A stretch of 64,000 nucleotides of DNA from DATDIC01 sp963777625 (GCA_963777625.1 CAVZRO010000005.1:273403-337402); one strand, 5' to 3'; positions 29,033 to 38,354 are shown, counted from the first letter of the stretch. Notes: generated by a model from the letters alone, not told the origin. Numbers and translations are program-made.

Positions 29033-30603
29033 CAGGCGGCCCTTTCGGCGCTGAACTGAGCTTTCGCACGGGCGCGCAGCAATTCCTTGCGCGGCTTGCC
29101 GCTGCCGGTGGACACGTCGTCGAAGGCGGCAACGATGCCGACATGGCGGGGCGCCTTGAAGTTGGCCATCGTTGCCCTCGCCCAGTCGATGATCGCGGCC
29201 GGTGTCGCGCGGGCTCCGGGGCGCAGGATGAGGTAGGCGACGACGACTTCGCCGAGTCGCTCATCGGGCAATCCGACCACCTGTGCGGCGGCGATTTCGG
29301 GATGTTGCAGCAGAAACCCTTCCACCTCCGCCGGCGAGACGTTTTCACCGCCGACGCGGATGGTGTCCTTGAGACGGCCGACGAAGCGGAACCGTCCGCC
29401 CGGTTCCGGCACGGCGAGATCGCCCGTTGCCAGCCAGCCGTCGGTGTCGATCGCGGCTGCGGTTTCCTCCGGCTGCTTGTAGTAGCCGGACATGACGATG
29501 CGGCCGCGGATGAACAGCTCCCCCGGTTCGCCGATCGCGCAGTCCACCGTGGCGTGGCTTATCGATCCCCGGGGGCGGCGGATGCGGATCTCCACGCCCG
29601 GATAGGGCAGCAGCAAGCCCGCCGCGCGCATCTCGAACGGATCGTCCCAGCGGGCCAGGGCCGGGGAACTGCACGTCTCCGACATGCCGTAGGAGGAGCA
29701 AAGATACGGGATGCCCAGCTTTTCCCGGATCAGGCGATGCACCTGCGGGCCGGCCGCGGCATAGCCGCCGCGCAGATGCGGCAAGGGCGGGATGTCGGGC
29801 TGGTTCATCAGCATCAGGAACATCGCGTCGTTGCCGACGGTGAAGTTGCACTGGTGTTGCGCCAGCATCTTGAGCGCGAGCGCGGCATCGAAGATGGGAA
29901 TGCTGACCAGGCAGGACTGCGTCGCCAGCGTGACCAGCGCGGCGGCGACGGAGCCGGCAACGTGAAAGAACGGGCGTGGGCAGAAGTAGCGGTCCTGCGC
30001 CTGGACGCCCTGGTGGTCGGCACCGCCGCGCGCCGAGATCAGCATGGCGGCATGGCTGAGCATGGCGCCTTTCGGCCGGGCGGTACTGCCTGAGGTGAAC
30101 TGGATCAGACCGATGCTGTCCGGTTGCGCCTGCGGAGGTGGTGCGGGGCCGGCAACGCTGTTGAAGGAAAGCGCCCATTCCGGCACGCGCGAGCCGACCG
30201 CGATGTAGGTGGTGGTGCCGGGCAGGCGCGGACGCAGACGCTGGAAGATGGCCAGAAAGTCTATCTTCGCCACGGTGTCGGCCAAGACGACGCAGGTTGC
30301 ATCGGCGAAGTCGAGCGCCCATGCGATTTCGTCGTCCTTCCAGCGCGTGTTGATCGGCACCGCCGTGGCGCCGAGCCACGTCACGGCGTACCAGGTGATC
30401 AACCATTCCGGCGCGTTGGCCATGCAGATCGCGACATGCGATCCGGGGCCGATGCCGAGCGCCGACAGGCCGCCGGCCAGAGACTGGACCCGCGCGAGCA
30501 GGTCCGCGTAATTCAGCCGTATGCCGGGCATGAGCAGCGCGTCGGCGTCTCCGCGATTGCGTGCGGCGGCTTGCAGCAGCGCCGGGATGGTTTCAGACGG
30601 CAT
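29032..30603 (-). CDS. AMP-forming acyl-CoA ligase
   Basis: This is a 523-aa adenylate-forming enzyme that couples a carboxylic acid to CoA through an acyl-AMP. Motifs in order are IQFTSGSTARPKGAM (P-loop), RPFFHVAGS, SSYGMSETCSSPALA, TDGWLATGDLAV and GRLKDTIRVGGENVSPAEVE, and near the C-terminus GSGKPRKELL with the catalytic lysine. Start ATG 30603 lies two bases after the crotonase stop; the frame stays open farther upstream, but that is shadow of the crotonase gene. It activates the imported acid of this operon. The substrate is unknown. Confidence 0.93.
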   Translation of the reverse strand: MPSETIPALLQAAARNRGDADALLMPGIRLNYADLLARVQSLAGGLSALGIGPGSHVAICMANAPEWLITWYAVTWLGATAVPINTRWKDDEIAWALDFADATCVVLADTVAKIDFLAIFQRLRPRLPGTTTYIAVGSRVPEWALSFNSVAGPAPPPQAQPDSIGLIQFTSGSTARPKGAMLSHAAMLISARGGADHQGVQAQDRYFCPRPFFHVAGSVAAALVTLATQSCLVSIPIFDAALALKMLAQHQCNFTVGNDAMFLMLMNQPDIPPLPHLRGGYAAAGPQVHRLIREKLGIPYLCSSYGMSETCSSPALARWDDPFEMRAAGLLLPYPGVEIRIRRPRGSISHATVDCAIGEPGELFIRGRIVMSGYYKQPEETAAAIDTDGWLATGDLAVPEPGGRFRFVGRLKDTIRVGGENVSPAEVEGFLLQHPEIAAAQVVGLPDERLGEVVVAYLILRPGARATPAAIIDWARATMANFKAPRHVGIVAAFDDVSTGSGKPRKELLRARAKAQFSAERAA

Positions 30604-30605
30604 GT

Positions 30606-31373
30606 TTATTTGAACACCGGCTTGCGCTTCTCGATGAAGGCGCGCTGCGCTTCGCGCGCGTAATCGGTCTTCGACAGCTCGTGGGTGACGTCCTGCTCGA
30701 ACCGGTAGCCGTCGCGCTGGCTGAGAGTTTCTACCGTGTTGAAATTGCGCTTGGCGTGCTTGATGGCGAGCGGGCTCTTTTCGGCGATGCGGCGGGCGAT
30801 CTCGCCGGCGCGCGGCATCAACTGGTCGGGCGGCAGCACCGCCTCGACCAGGCCGAGACGGTGGAGTTCGGCTGCCGGCACGCGTTCCCCGGTGAAGAAC
30901 ATCATCTTCGCTTTCGGCAGGCTGAAGAAGCGCAGCAGCATCTTGTTGCCGCCGGACAGGCCGACATCGATCTCCGGCATGGAGACATAGGCGGTATCGG
31001 CGATCAGCATGATGTCGCACATCAGCATCGCGGCGAGCCCGGCACCGATTGCCGGGCCGTTGACGGCGGCGATGACCGGCTTGCTGCACTCCATGATTGA
31101 ATAGAAGAATTCGCGCGTCAGCCGATTATGTCGAATGTAATCACCTGGTTGTTTGGCGATGCCGGGACGTTCCTTGATGTCGGCGCCGGCGGAAAACAGC
31201 TTGCCGGCTCCGGTCAGGATGACCGCCCGCACGTCGTCACGGTCGCTGAGCGAGTCGAAGACGGTGATCATTTCCTCGCGGATGCGGGCGTTCTGCGCGT
31301 TCACCGGCGGACGGTCCATTGTCACCGTCGCCACGAAATCCGCCACGTCCAGGTGGCACTGTGTCAGTTCCAT
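30606..31373 (-). CDS. Enoyl-CoA hydratase/isomerase (crotonase family)
   Basis: This is a 255-aa crotonase. GKLFSAGADIKERPG gives the first oxyanion-hole block, KPVIAAVNGPAIGAGLAAML the second and YVSMPEIDVGLSGG follows, where hydratase Glu residues sit. The C-terminal helix ends REAQRAFIEKRKPVFK, shared with the crotonase at 32521-33303, so the two are probably paralogous by duplication. ATG 31373 lies 33 bp after the next crotonase gene. Hydratase, isomerase or ring-cleaving activity cannot be separated by sequence alone. Confidence 0.92.
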   Translation of the reverse strand: MELTQCHLDVADFVATVTMDRPPVNAQNARIREEMITVFDSLSDRDDVRAVILTGAGKLFSAGADIKERPGIAKQPGDYIRHNRLTREFFYSIMECSKPVIAAVNGPAIGAGLAAMLMCDIMLIADTAYVSMPEIDVGLSGGNKMLLRFFSLPKAKMMFFTGERVPAAELHRLGLVEAVLPPDQLMPRAGEIARRIAEKSPLAIKHAKRNFNTVETLSQRDGYRFEQDVTHELSKTDYAREAQRAFIEKRKPVFK

Positions 31374-31406
31374 TCGTTTCTCCGGGCTTCGTGCCGCAGC
31401 ATTGGT

Positions 31407-32241
31407 TCAGCGCAGCTTCCATTGCGGCTTGCGCTTTTCGGCAAATGCGCGGGCACCTTCCTCGCCGTCTTCGGTTTCGGCAATCTCCTGATCGAGATGC
31501 CGGCCGAGAGCTGAGAGCGAGGGTGGAAATGCCGCCGTCATGCGATACATCCGAATTGCCGCCTGGACGGCGAGCGGGGAGCCGAGGCAGATCATTTCGG
31601 CCAGTTCCTCGGCGGCTTGCAGGACCTTTTCCTTCGCGACGACCTGGTTGACGATGCCGAGCCGCAGGCAGTCCTGCGCGGTGAGGCGGCCGTTGCACAA
31701 GGTGAGGAAGGCGGCGGCGGTGCGCGGAATCGCCGGTGTAGATTTCGTGCGGGGCGCCGAGCCGCCCGACATTGGTGTGCTGGTCACCCAGCCAGGCGTC
31801 GTCTGCCATGACGCGGAGCTGGCATTGCAGCGCCATGTTCAGGCCGACGCCGACGGCGAAACCGTTCAGCGCCGCGATCAGCGGCTTTTCCAGGTTGACG
31901 TCCTGCGGCTGGCCGCCGCCGCCCCAATGGAACATCGGGTCGTTGGGATCTTCGTGCGGGGTCTGCGTGCCCTCGATACGGTGCCTCGCCCAGAATTTCA
32001 CGTCGCGGCCGGCGCAGAAGGCCGGACCGGTGGCGGTCAGGATGCCGACATAGATGTCCGGGTCGAGACCGATATCGCGCCAGCAGGAGCGCAGCTCGGC
32101 ATAGGCGTAGCTGTGGAGTGCGTTGCGCACCTCGGGCCGATTGATGGTGACGTAGGCGATGTGGTCTTTCTTCTCGTATCTGATGAATTCGAGGTTCTTC
32201 GGGGCGCTGTCGGGTTTGTACGTGGTACGCGGCTTCGGCAT
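31407..32241 (-). pseudogene. Enoyl-CoA hydratase/isomerase, one frameshift
   Basis: This is a crotonase of about 277 codons from ATG 32241. The first part (RYEKKDHIAYVTINRPEVRNAL, FCAGRDVKFWA, KPLIAALNGFAVGVGLNMAL, GRLGAPHEIYTG) and the second part (RTAAAFLTLCNGRLTAQDCLRLGIVNQVV to KRKPQWKLR) are collinear but in different frames. The shift is near 31735. The first part differs clearly from the two neighbouring crotonases, with a longer loop RIEGTQTPHEDPNDPMFHWGG after the oxyanion block, so its chemistry may differ. It lies in the middle of the operon. Confidence 0.85.
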
Positions 32242-32263
32242 GGTGGTCTCCGTGATGCAGGGG

Positions 32264-32521
32264 TCAGACGGTGGCGACCGGCGGCGCGCAGCTACTGCGC
32301 CAGCGGCGTCAGGTGCCACGGCTCACCGAGATGGACGCCGAGCTTGAACAAACAGTGCTCGTGCAGCGGCACCTCGGCGCAACAGGGTAGGTGTTCCAGC
32401 GTCGGGTACGCTTCCACCGCGAAATTGTCGGCGATCAGCACGGCAGTCGGCCGAGCTGAGCGTCCTCGCCGAAATCGCCCCAGGTGGAACTTTCCGGGCG
32501 ACGGACCCAACGCCGTGCCAT
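32264..32521 (-). pseudogene. Remnant of a cyclase-family (kynurenine formamidase-like) gene
   Basis: ATG 32521 overlaps the crotonase stop as TGATG. It opens with RRWVRRPESSTWGDFGEDAQLGRL, the N-terminus typical of PF04199 cyclases. It then jumps, out of frame, to a C-terminal part: VLIADNFAVEAYPTLEHLP, CCAEVPLHEHCLFKLGVHLG and WHLTPLAQ. A TAG follows where Trp is expected, then a short in-frame PVATV and the native-looking TGA at 32264. About 250 internal residues and a short C-terminal block are missing. Deletions plus a nonsense codon mark true decay. Confidence 0.7.
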
Positions 32522-33303
32522 CATTCGGCGCCTTCGGTGCTGAACACCGGCTTGCGCTTTTCGAGAAAAGCACGGCGCGCTTCCGCGGCCTCCGCCGAGC
32601 GGCTGAGTTCCGTGGTGTAGGCCTGTTCGAGCTGAAAACCGGCGCGCGCGTCGAGCGCCTCTACGGTTGCGAACGAGCCGCGGATGCGGCGCAACGCGGC
32701 CGGGCTTTTTGCCGCGATCGTGGTGGCGAGTTCCAGTGTCGCAGGGAGCAGGTCGGATTGCGGCAGGCAGGCTTCGACGGCGCCGAGGCGATATAGCTCG
32801 GCGGCGGGCACGCGCTCTCCGGTCAGCATCATGCGGCGAACCTTGGAGGGCGGCAGAATGCGCTGCATGATGCTGGCGCCACCGCCCTGACCGACATCGA
32901 TCTCCGGCATCGCGAAGGTCGCGGTATCGGCGGCGAAGATCATGTCGCAGCAGGCGGCGAGCACGCAGCCGGCGCCGAGCGCGGGGCCGTTGACCGCGGC
33001 GATGACCGGCTTGGTACTATCGACGATGCAGAAGAACACGTCGCGGGTCAGCCGGTTGGCGCGCGTGTAGTCGCCCTCGGCGCCGAGCGCGGCTTTTTCC
33101 TTGATGTCGGCACCGGCGCAGAAGATGCGGCCTTCGGCGGTGAGGACGATGGCGCGCACGTCGGCGCGATCCTGCAATCGGTCGAAGCAGCGCAGCACGG
33201 CTTCGCGCATCTCGCGGCCGAGCGCGTTCACCGGTGGCCGCGCGAGGCGCACGATGGCAACGCCTTGGGTGGTGATCTCGATCGCGACGTTGCCGTCGCT
33301 CAT
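32521..33303 (-). CDS. Enoyl-CoA hydratase/isomerase (crotonase family)
   Basis: This is a 260-aa crotonase and the first gene of the long minus-strand operon. It has VAIVRLARPPVNALGREM, EGRIFCAGADIKEKAALG, KPVIAAVNGPALGAGCVLAA and FAMPEIDVGQGGGASIM, and ends ARRAFLEKRKPVFSTEGAE. It closely resembles the protein at 30606-31373. ATG 33303 was chosen over an upstream in-frame start because the extra sequence is C-terminal remnant of another gene. A LacI-type operator candidate lies 220 bp upstream. Confidence 0.92.
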   Translation of the reverse strand: MSDGNVAIEITTQGVAIVRLARPPVNALGREMREAVLRCFDRLQDRADVRAIVLTAEGRIFCAGADIKEKAALGAEGDYTRANRLTRDVFFCIVDSTKPVIAAVNGPALGAGCVLAACCDMIFAADTATFAMPEIDVGQGGGASIMQRILPPSKVRRMMLTGERVPAAELYRLGAVEACLPQSDLLPATLELATTIAAKSPAALRRIRGSFATVEALDARAGFQLEQAYTTELSRSAEAAEARRAFLEKRKPVFSTEGAE

Positions 33304-33328
33304 CTCGGTTCTCCGAAGGGCGGTGGTG

Positions 33329-33411
33329 TCATTGACCGGGACCGAAGGCCAGGTTTGGCAGAAAGAGGACAAGCTGCGGCACCAGGATGACGAGGATCAG
33401 CACGCCGCGGT
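33329..33411 (-). other. Possible C-terminal remnant of a TRAP-type permease gene
   Basis: The minus-strand frame reads a hydrophobic tail (GVLILVILVPQLVLFLPNLA) ending at TGA 33329-33331, just before the crotonase start. The shape is that of the last helix of a DctM-type permease. No upstream part of such a gene exists, since the LacI gene follows within 120 bp. It is too short for certainty. Confidence 0.3.
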
Positions 33412-33521
33412 GTCATTCGGCCCTCCTTCCCTTGTCACCCTGTTATGTCCGCATTGCTGCGGGGAGCGGGCTCGGGGTTTTCGGGAGCCGACGCTCGGGT
33501 GCGGGCACTATGGCCGGTTCT

Positions 33522-33535
33522 CTGAAACAGTTCAA
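33522..33535. promoter_or_regulatory. LacI-type operator candidate (crotonase operon)
   Basis: CTGAAACAGTTCAA has dyad halves TGAA and TTCA with a 4-bp centre, matching the sites at 34837, 42267 and 43706. It overlaps the stop codon of the LacI gene and precedes the 33303-25077 operon. Confidence 0.45.
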
Positions 33536-34569
33536 GATCGCCCATGGTCGTTGCGGGGAGGCGCCCTGCGCACCAATTCGCGCAGCGATACGGTGGCGCG
33601 CAGCTCCAGATGCTCGACCGGGCTATCGTCACCGCGCATGCGCCGCAGCAGTAGCTCCCAGGCTTCACGGGCGATGTCGCGAACCGGTTGGCGGATCACC
33701 GCAAGGCGCGGACTGACCAGCTCTGCCCATTCGGGTTCCTCGAACGAAAGGAGTGAGATACGCTCGGGATAGGCGTCGCCCATCGCCCGCAGCACTGTCA
33801 GGGTGCGTGCGGCGATGGTGCTGTTGCTGACGATGACGACGGTCGGCTGCTCCGGTCCCTGGAGAAACTGGAGCAGGCGATCGGTGTAGGTGTCGGCTTC
33901 GGTACCGATCTCCAGCACGAAGGTTTTGACCCGACGCCGCGCCTCGGCCGCGGTTGCCCGCAACGCCTCGATGCGCTCGCGAGAGATCACGAGGAGCTGT
34001 GACTGGACGACGAACAGGATGCGGCTATGGCCGAGCCGGATCAGTTTCGCGACGACATCCCGCATCACGCGGCTGTTGTCGAAGGTCACCTGATCGAAGC
34101 GCAGATCGTCGGAGGCACGATCGACCAGCACGGCGGGGGTGCCGGATGCGTGGATCAGGTCCAGGGTGCGGCGCGGGTCGAATGTCGGCACCAGAAGCAG
34201 GCCGGCGATACGGTGGCGGAGCAGTTCGCGCACCCGGCGGAGCTCGATCTCCGGATCTCGCCGGGTGAGGACCTGCATCATCTGATAGCCGCGGCCGGCG
34301 GCGATTTCCTCGAACAGGTCGATGAGGGCGGCGAGGTAGGCGCTGGCGACATGTGGCACGGACAGGCCCACCACCGGTGTGAGCTGCCGGCGTTGCGCGT
34401 GGGCCAGCATGTTCTGTTCGTAACCGAGCGCGCGCATCGCCGATTCGACCCGCTCGCGCAGGCCGGCGCTAACATTCATCGTGCCGTTGAGCACATGCGA
34501 GACGGTGCCTACCGAGGCCTGGGCATATCGCGCGACGTCTCGGATCGTGGCTTTGCGGTCTTCGGTCAT
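33532..34569 (-). CDS. LacI family transcriptional regulator
   Basis: This is a 345-aa repressor. The helix-turn-helix and hinge helix are ATIRDVARYAQASVGTVSHVLNG at residues about 7-30, followed by RVESAMRALGYEQNMLAHAQRR. The effector domain is periplasmic-binding-protein-like (VVGLSVPHVASAYLAALIDLFEE onward). ATG 34569 places the recognition helix at the usual position; a longer in-frame extension upstream has no family features. It lies between the crotonase operon and the divergent CoA-ligase gene and probably controls both. It is a paralogue of the regulator at 42330-43488 and shares its overall layout. Confidence 0.93.
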   Translation of the reverse strand: MTEDRKATIRDVARYAQASVGTVSHVLNGTMNVSAGLRERVESAMRALGYEQNMLAHAQRRQLTPVVGLSVPHVASAYLAALIDLFEEIAAGRGYQMMQVLTRRDPEIELRRVRELLRHRIAGLLLVPTFDPRRTLDLIHASGTPAVLVDRASDDLRFDQVTFDNSRVMRDVVAKLIRLGHSRILFVVQSQLLVISRERIEALRATAAEARRRVKTFVLEIGTEADTYTDRLLQFLQGPEQPTVVIVSNSTIAARTLTVLRAMGDAYPERISLLSFEEPEWAELVSPRLAVIRQPVRDIAREAWELLLRRMRGDDSPVEHLELRATVSLRELVRRAPPRNDHGRS

Positions 34570-34659
34570 CCTGGGGACTAATACTAGCCGTTCGAGAGAC
34601 TGACTCTTCCGCGTCCTGCTCGCGCAGGCGGGCATGGCGCGATCGCGATTACACGGACT

Positions 34660-34738
34660 GTCGCTGGATTCCCGCTTTCGCGGGAATGACGGGGCGGGCG
34701 GGCGTGACGGGGAACGGGCATGACGGGGAACGGGCAAT
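34660..34738. repeat. REP palindrome with repeated GACGGGGAACGGGC tail
   Basis: The hairpin ATTCCCGC-TTTC-GCGGGAAT occupies 34668-34687. It is followed by GTGACGGGGAACGGGC and ATGACGGGGAACGGGC direct repeats. It is the uninterrupted form of the site into which the IS1111-like element inserted at 10331. Confidence 0.75.
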
Positions 34739-34836
34739 CGGTCTGCCTTCAGGGCGGTTGGTGTAACACCAGCGGCTGTTGCTGGATACAGGACGGTTAC
34801 GCCCATGCATATCGCCGGTACGGGATTCCATTCGGC

Positions 34837-34850
34837 TTGAACCATTTCAA
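34837..34850. promoter_or_regulatory. LacI-type operator candidate (CoA-ligase gene)
   Basis: TTGAACCATTTCAA is an imperfect palindrome of the same form as 43706-43719. It lies 64 bp upstream of ATG 34914 and about 270 bp upstream of the divergent LacI gene. Confidence 0.5.
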
Positions 34851-34913
34851 ATGCCCGGCCATACTGAAAGATCGCACGGCCTTCACGGCCGCACGGATGG
34901 AACAGGAAACGCA

Positions 34914-37057
34914 ATGAACCGAGACGAGTCGCGGTGGCGCGGCGATGATGGCTTCGCGGATGTATCGAAGCTGCTCGCGCCGCGGAATGTCGCGGTGATC
35001 GGCGCGTCCGACCAGCCAGGCAATGTCGGGGGGGCCGCGGTACGTTTCTTCCGCAAATTCGGCTCGCCCTGCGTGGTATGGCCGGTGAGCCGGGGGCGGC
35101 CCGCGGTGGACGGGATCGCCTGCTATCCGCGCGTCGCCGATCTGCCGGGCCATGCCGATCTTGCCATCCTCGCGGTACCGGCGACAGCGGTGGCGGCGGT
35201 GGTGCGCGAGTGCGCCGCGGCCGGCATTCTTGCCGGCATCGCCTGGGCCGGGGGCTTCGCGGAAGGCGGCGGCGCAGGGGTGAGTTTGCAGGATGACCTG
35301 GTGGCGGTGTGTCGTGAGACCGGCTTCGCGCTGCTGGGGCCGAACTGCATCGGCATCATCGACACGCATGCGCCGGTTCCCGCCAGCTTTGCCTCGATGA
35401 TGCTGGGGTTCGACCGGCTACAGGCGGGCAATATCTCGATGGTGAGCCAGAGCGGCGGGCTTGCCACCATGGCGCTGGCGCTGGCGCAGCAGCAGGGCTG
35501 CGGCTTCCGCACCATGATCAGCACCGGCAACGAGGCCGTGCTGGACATGGCCGATTTCATTCATGCGCTTGCGGGTGATGAGCGGACCAAGATCATTGCC
35601 GTCTATCTGGAAGGCGTGCGGGACGGGACGCGCTTCCGCCGTGCGCTGCAGGAGGCGCGGTCCGCCGGCAAGCCAGTGGTGGTGATCAAGGCCGGCGCGA
35701 GCGCGGCAAGCGCGGCAGCCGCTGCCGCCCATACCGGCGCCCTGGCCGGTGAGGGTCGCGTCTGGGATGCGGTGTTGCGCGAATGCGCCGCGATCCAGGT
35801 GGAGTTGCTCGAGGAATTGCTGGATATGGCGATGCTGCTCAGCGGCAGCGATCTGAGCAAGCTGCCGCGGAACCGCGCCGTGGCGGCGGTGACGTTCGGC
35901 GGTGGCAGCGGAGTGCTTTCAGCCGACCAATGCGCGGGTGTGGAGCTGACCGTGCCGGAGCTGACGGCGGCAACGCGCGTGGCGCTGGCCGATCTGGTGC
36001 CGCCGATCGCGTCGACGCGCAATCCGGTCGATCTGACACCGCAGGTTTACCTGGACCCGAAATGGTTGCCGCATTTTCCGCACGCGCTGGACGCGATCGC
36101 GGCGGATCCCGGGATCGGCACGGTATTCTTCCAGCTTGGTCCGATGGCGCGCGGTGACGTGGAGATGGCGCAGATGGTCGCCGATTTCCGCGATCGCTGC
36201 AGCAAGCCGGTGGTCGTGGCGTGGCCATTGGCGATCGACGCGGCGCGTGAACGCGGGCAGGCGCGTGGGGCTGCATCTGTTCCCGGAATATGCGCGGGCG
36301 GTGGGCGCGATCAGCCACCTGGCGGATTATGCGGAGGCGATAGCGTGGCCGGCTGACGCGCCGGCGGCTGCGGCCGGTTTCGACTGGAATGAAGCGGTGC
36401 CGAGCCCCGGCGGCGGGTGCGGTGATCTCGGAGCATGAGTGCCACGCGATCCTGGCACGCGGCCGGACTTGACTGTGGCCCGTGGCCGGCTGGCGACGAG
36501 CGAGGCGATGGCGGTGGAGGCAGCGCAGGACATCGGCGGCTCGGTGGCGATGAAGGGCATCTCGCCCGCGGTGACGCATCGTGCCGCCGCGGGATTGCTG
36601 GCGCTGGGGCTGAGCTCGGCTGATGCCGTGCGGGATGCATGGCGCCGGATGCAAGACCGGGCCGTGACGCTGGGCGTGGCGCTGGAGGGCATTTACGTCC
36701 AGCAGATCGATGACCGGCGGCATCGAATTGCTGGTGTCGGCGTTCCGCGACCCGACATTCGGGGTGATGCTGTCGCTGGGCGCCGGCGGCACGATGACGG
36801 AACTGATCGACGACGTGACGCTGGTGCCGGCGCCGGTCGATGCCGCCGCGGCGCGCCGGGCGCTGCAACGGCTGCGGCTGGTGCGGAAGCGCGGCGAGGG
36901 CATGGATCTCGATGCGTTGGCCGCGTTCGTTGCCCGCTTCTCCGCAATCGCATCGGCCGCGCCGTGGCGCCGCTTCGTGCTGGAGGTCAATCCCGTTGCC
37001 TGGACCGGCGCGACCGCCATTGCCCTGGACGGGCTGCTGATCATCGAGCAGCCGTAG
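34914..37057 (+). pseudogene. NDP-forming acyl-CoA synthetase (acetate-CoA ligase family), frameshifted
   Basis: Paralogue of the intact 710-aa protein at 46977-49109. The CoA-binding domain (SKLLAPRNVAVIGASDQPGN), the ligase domain (GPNCIGIIDT, SMVSQSGGLATMA) and the phosphohistidine motif AAAHTGALAG are in one frame to about 36250. After that the ATP-grasp part continues only through frame changes near 36255, 36412, 36460 and 36712: VGLHLFPEYARAVGAISHL, AVEAAQDIGGSVAMKGIS, GIELLVSAFRDPTFGVM and FVLEVNPVAWTGAT. The total length (about 714 codons) equals the paralogue. Four shifts in 460 bp suggest decay or a poor-quality stretch. ATG 34914 follows GGAAACGCA. Confidence 0.85.
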
Positions 37058-37077
37058 GGCGGCGTTCGCCATGACCG

Positions 37078-37795
37078 ATGGGTGGCGACGACGTGGTGCT
37101 GGTCCACAGCTCCGATCTTCATGTGGACGACGAGACGGCAACGGGTGCGTGTCGCGGCGGCGTTGCTGGGCTGCGCGACGTGCTGGCTCACCGCGCGGTC
37201 GCTGATGGCAGACATGGTGCTGCTGGCCGGCGATACGTTCGACAATCCACGCGTGTCCACGCCGATTTTGCAACGTGCCACTGACCTGCTGGACGCGGCG
37301 GGTATGCCGGTGATCCTGTTACCGGGAAATCATGATCCGGCGATGCCCGATGGCGTGTTCAGCCGCGCCGGCATGGTCGGGCTGCTGCATGTCCACGTGC
37401 TCGGCATCACCGATGCGGAGGCCGTTCTGTTCGATCGATACGGGCTGGAGATATGGGGCCACGCGCATCGCGATTTCAGCGACATGTCGCCGCTGCGCTC
37501 GCCACGGCGGCGCGCCACGCGCTGGCAGGTCGTCATGGCCCACGGCCACTACGTGCCGGCGGACGAATGGCGCCTGCACGCGCATCGCGCCTGGAAGATC
37601 ACCGACCAGGAGCTGGTAGCGACTGCCGCCGATTATGTCGCGCTCGGGCATTGGGATCGTGCGGTGCGCGTGGGCGATGGCAGCGTGCCCGCCTATTATT
37701 CCGGGTCTCCGGATCTGGCCGGCACAGTGAACGTGGTCCGGCTGAGTGCCTGTGCCGGCGTAATGGTGACGCGCGAGAAGCTGAAACGCGGATGA
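37078..37795 (+). pseudogene. Metallophosphoesterase (SbcD-like), one frameshift
   Basis: This is a calcineurin-like phosphoesterase of about 240 codons. Motif I is HSSDLHVDDE in the first frame. After a shift near 37190 come LLAGDTFDNPR (motif II), LLPGNHDPAM (motif III), VMAHGHYVPADEW (motif IV) and DYVALGHWDRA. The last motif normally reads GHxH and here has Asp instead of His, as in some relatives. The short length suggests a small phosphodiesterase rather than full SbcD nuclease. It starts 20 bp after the CoA-ligase stop and may share its transcript. Confidence 0.8.
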
Positions 37796-37805
37796 AGGCG
37801 GTGCG

Positions 37806-37868
37806 CGCGTGCGCAGGCGGGCATCCACGCCGAGGTCGCGGTTGCACGGGCGGTCGGTGGATTCCCTC
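37806..37868. repeat. REP element truncated by IS30 insertion
   Basis: GCAGGCGGGCAT at 37812 and GGTGGATTCCC ending near 37866 align with the REP at 34622-34673, but the hairpin stops at ATTCCC where the IS30-like sequence begins. Confidence 0.5.
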
Positions 37869-37883
37869 AGTTCACGGATCAAC

Positions 37884-37912
37884 CGCAACGCCTTTGTTAA
37901 CATGGCGTTGCG
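37884..37912 (+). promoter_or_regulatory. 9-bp hairpin directly before the IS30 transposase start
   Basis: CGCAACGCC (37884-37892) and GGCGTTGCG (37904-37912) form a perfect stem with an 11-base loop that ends at the base before ATG 37913. It would cover the ribosome site and could limit transposase translation. Confidence 0.45.
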
Positions 37913-38317
37913 ATGGGAACCCAATATGCGCAGCTCTGCGACGCAGAGCGCAAAGCGATTGGCCGGCTGCATGCAGCCGGCCAATCGCTCCGACAAATCG
38001 CCGCCACCCTGGTGCGCGCTCCAAGCACGATCAGCCGCGAACTCCGGCGCAACAGCCTGCCCTCTCGGCATTGGCCGGCCGGCCGCTACAGCGCCGATCG
38101 GGCGATCGAGCTCACCCAACGGCGGCGGCGGCGTGGCCGTGGTCACAAGCTGGCGCGCCAACCGGCGCTGCGCAGACTCGTCCGCGACCGCCTTGCGATG
38201 GGATGGTCGCCCGAGCAGATCTCCGGCCGGCTGGCGCGCCAGCATGGTCGCACCATCATCAGCCACGAGTTGATCTACCGTTTGGTCCCCGTCTTATACC
38301 CGCGAGTCGAAGGCTGA
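37913..38317 (+). pseudogene. IS30-family transposase, N-terminal fragment
   Basis: About 120 codons of an IS30 transposase remain. They contain the N-terminal helix-turn-helix IGRLHAAGQSLRQIAATL with STISRELRRN, and the second DNA-binding part (WSPEQISGRLARQHGRTIISHELIY). The homology stops near 38281, before the DDE catalytic domain of the usual 320-350 aa enzyme. About a dozen unrelated codons then run to a TGA. The element is thus truncated at its right end, next to the DctP gene. Confidence 0.88.
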
Positions 38318-38354
38318 CTTTTTCTCGTCATGTCGAGCAGGCGGGCGGCTGGTG

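Larger units (their letters stand above)
34570..34913. other. Divergent promoter region with REP palindromes
   Basis: This gap of 344 bases lies between the divergent LacI and CoA-ligase genes. It contains the REP block at 34660-34738 and an operator candidate at 34837-34850. No gene is present. Confidence 0.6.

Noticed and set aside
31540..32796. A 418-codon plus-strand frame opposite the crotonase genes
   Set aside because: Shadow of three crotonase-region genes that have conserved oxyanion-hole blocks.
35839..37281. A 480-codon minus-strand frame opposite the CoA ligase
   Set aside because: Arg/Pro/Ser-rich shadow; the plus strand has conserved ATP-grasp blocks despite frame changes.
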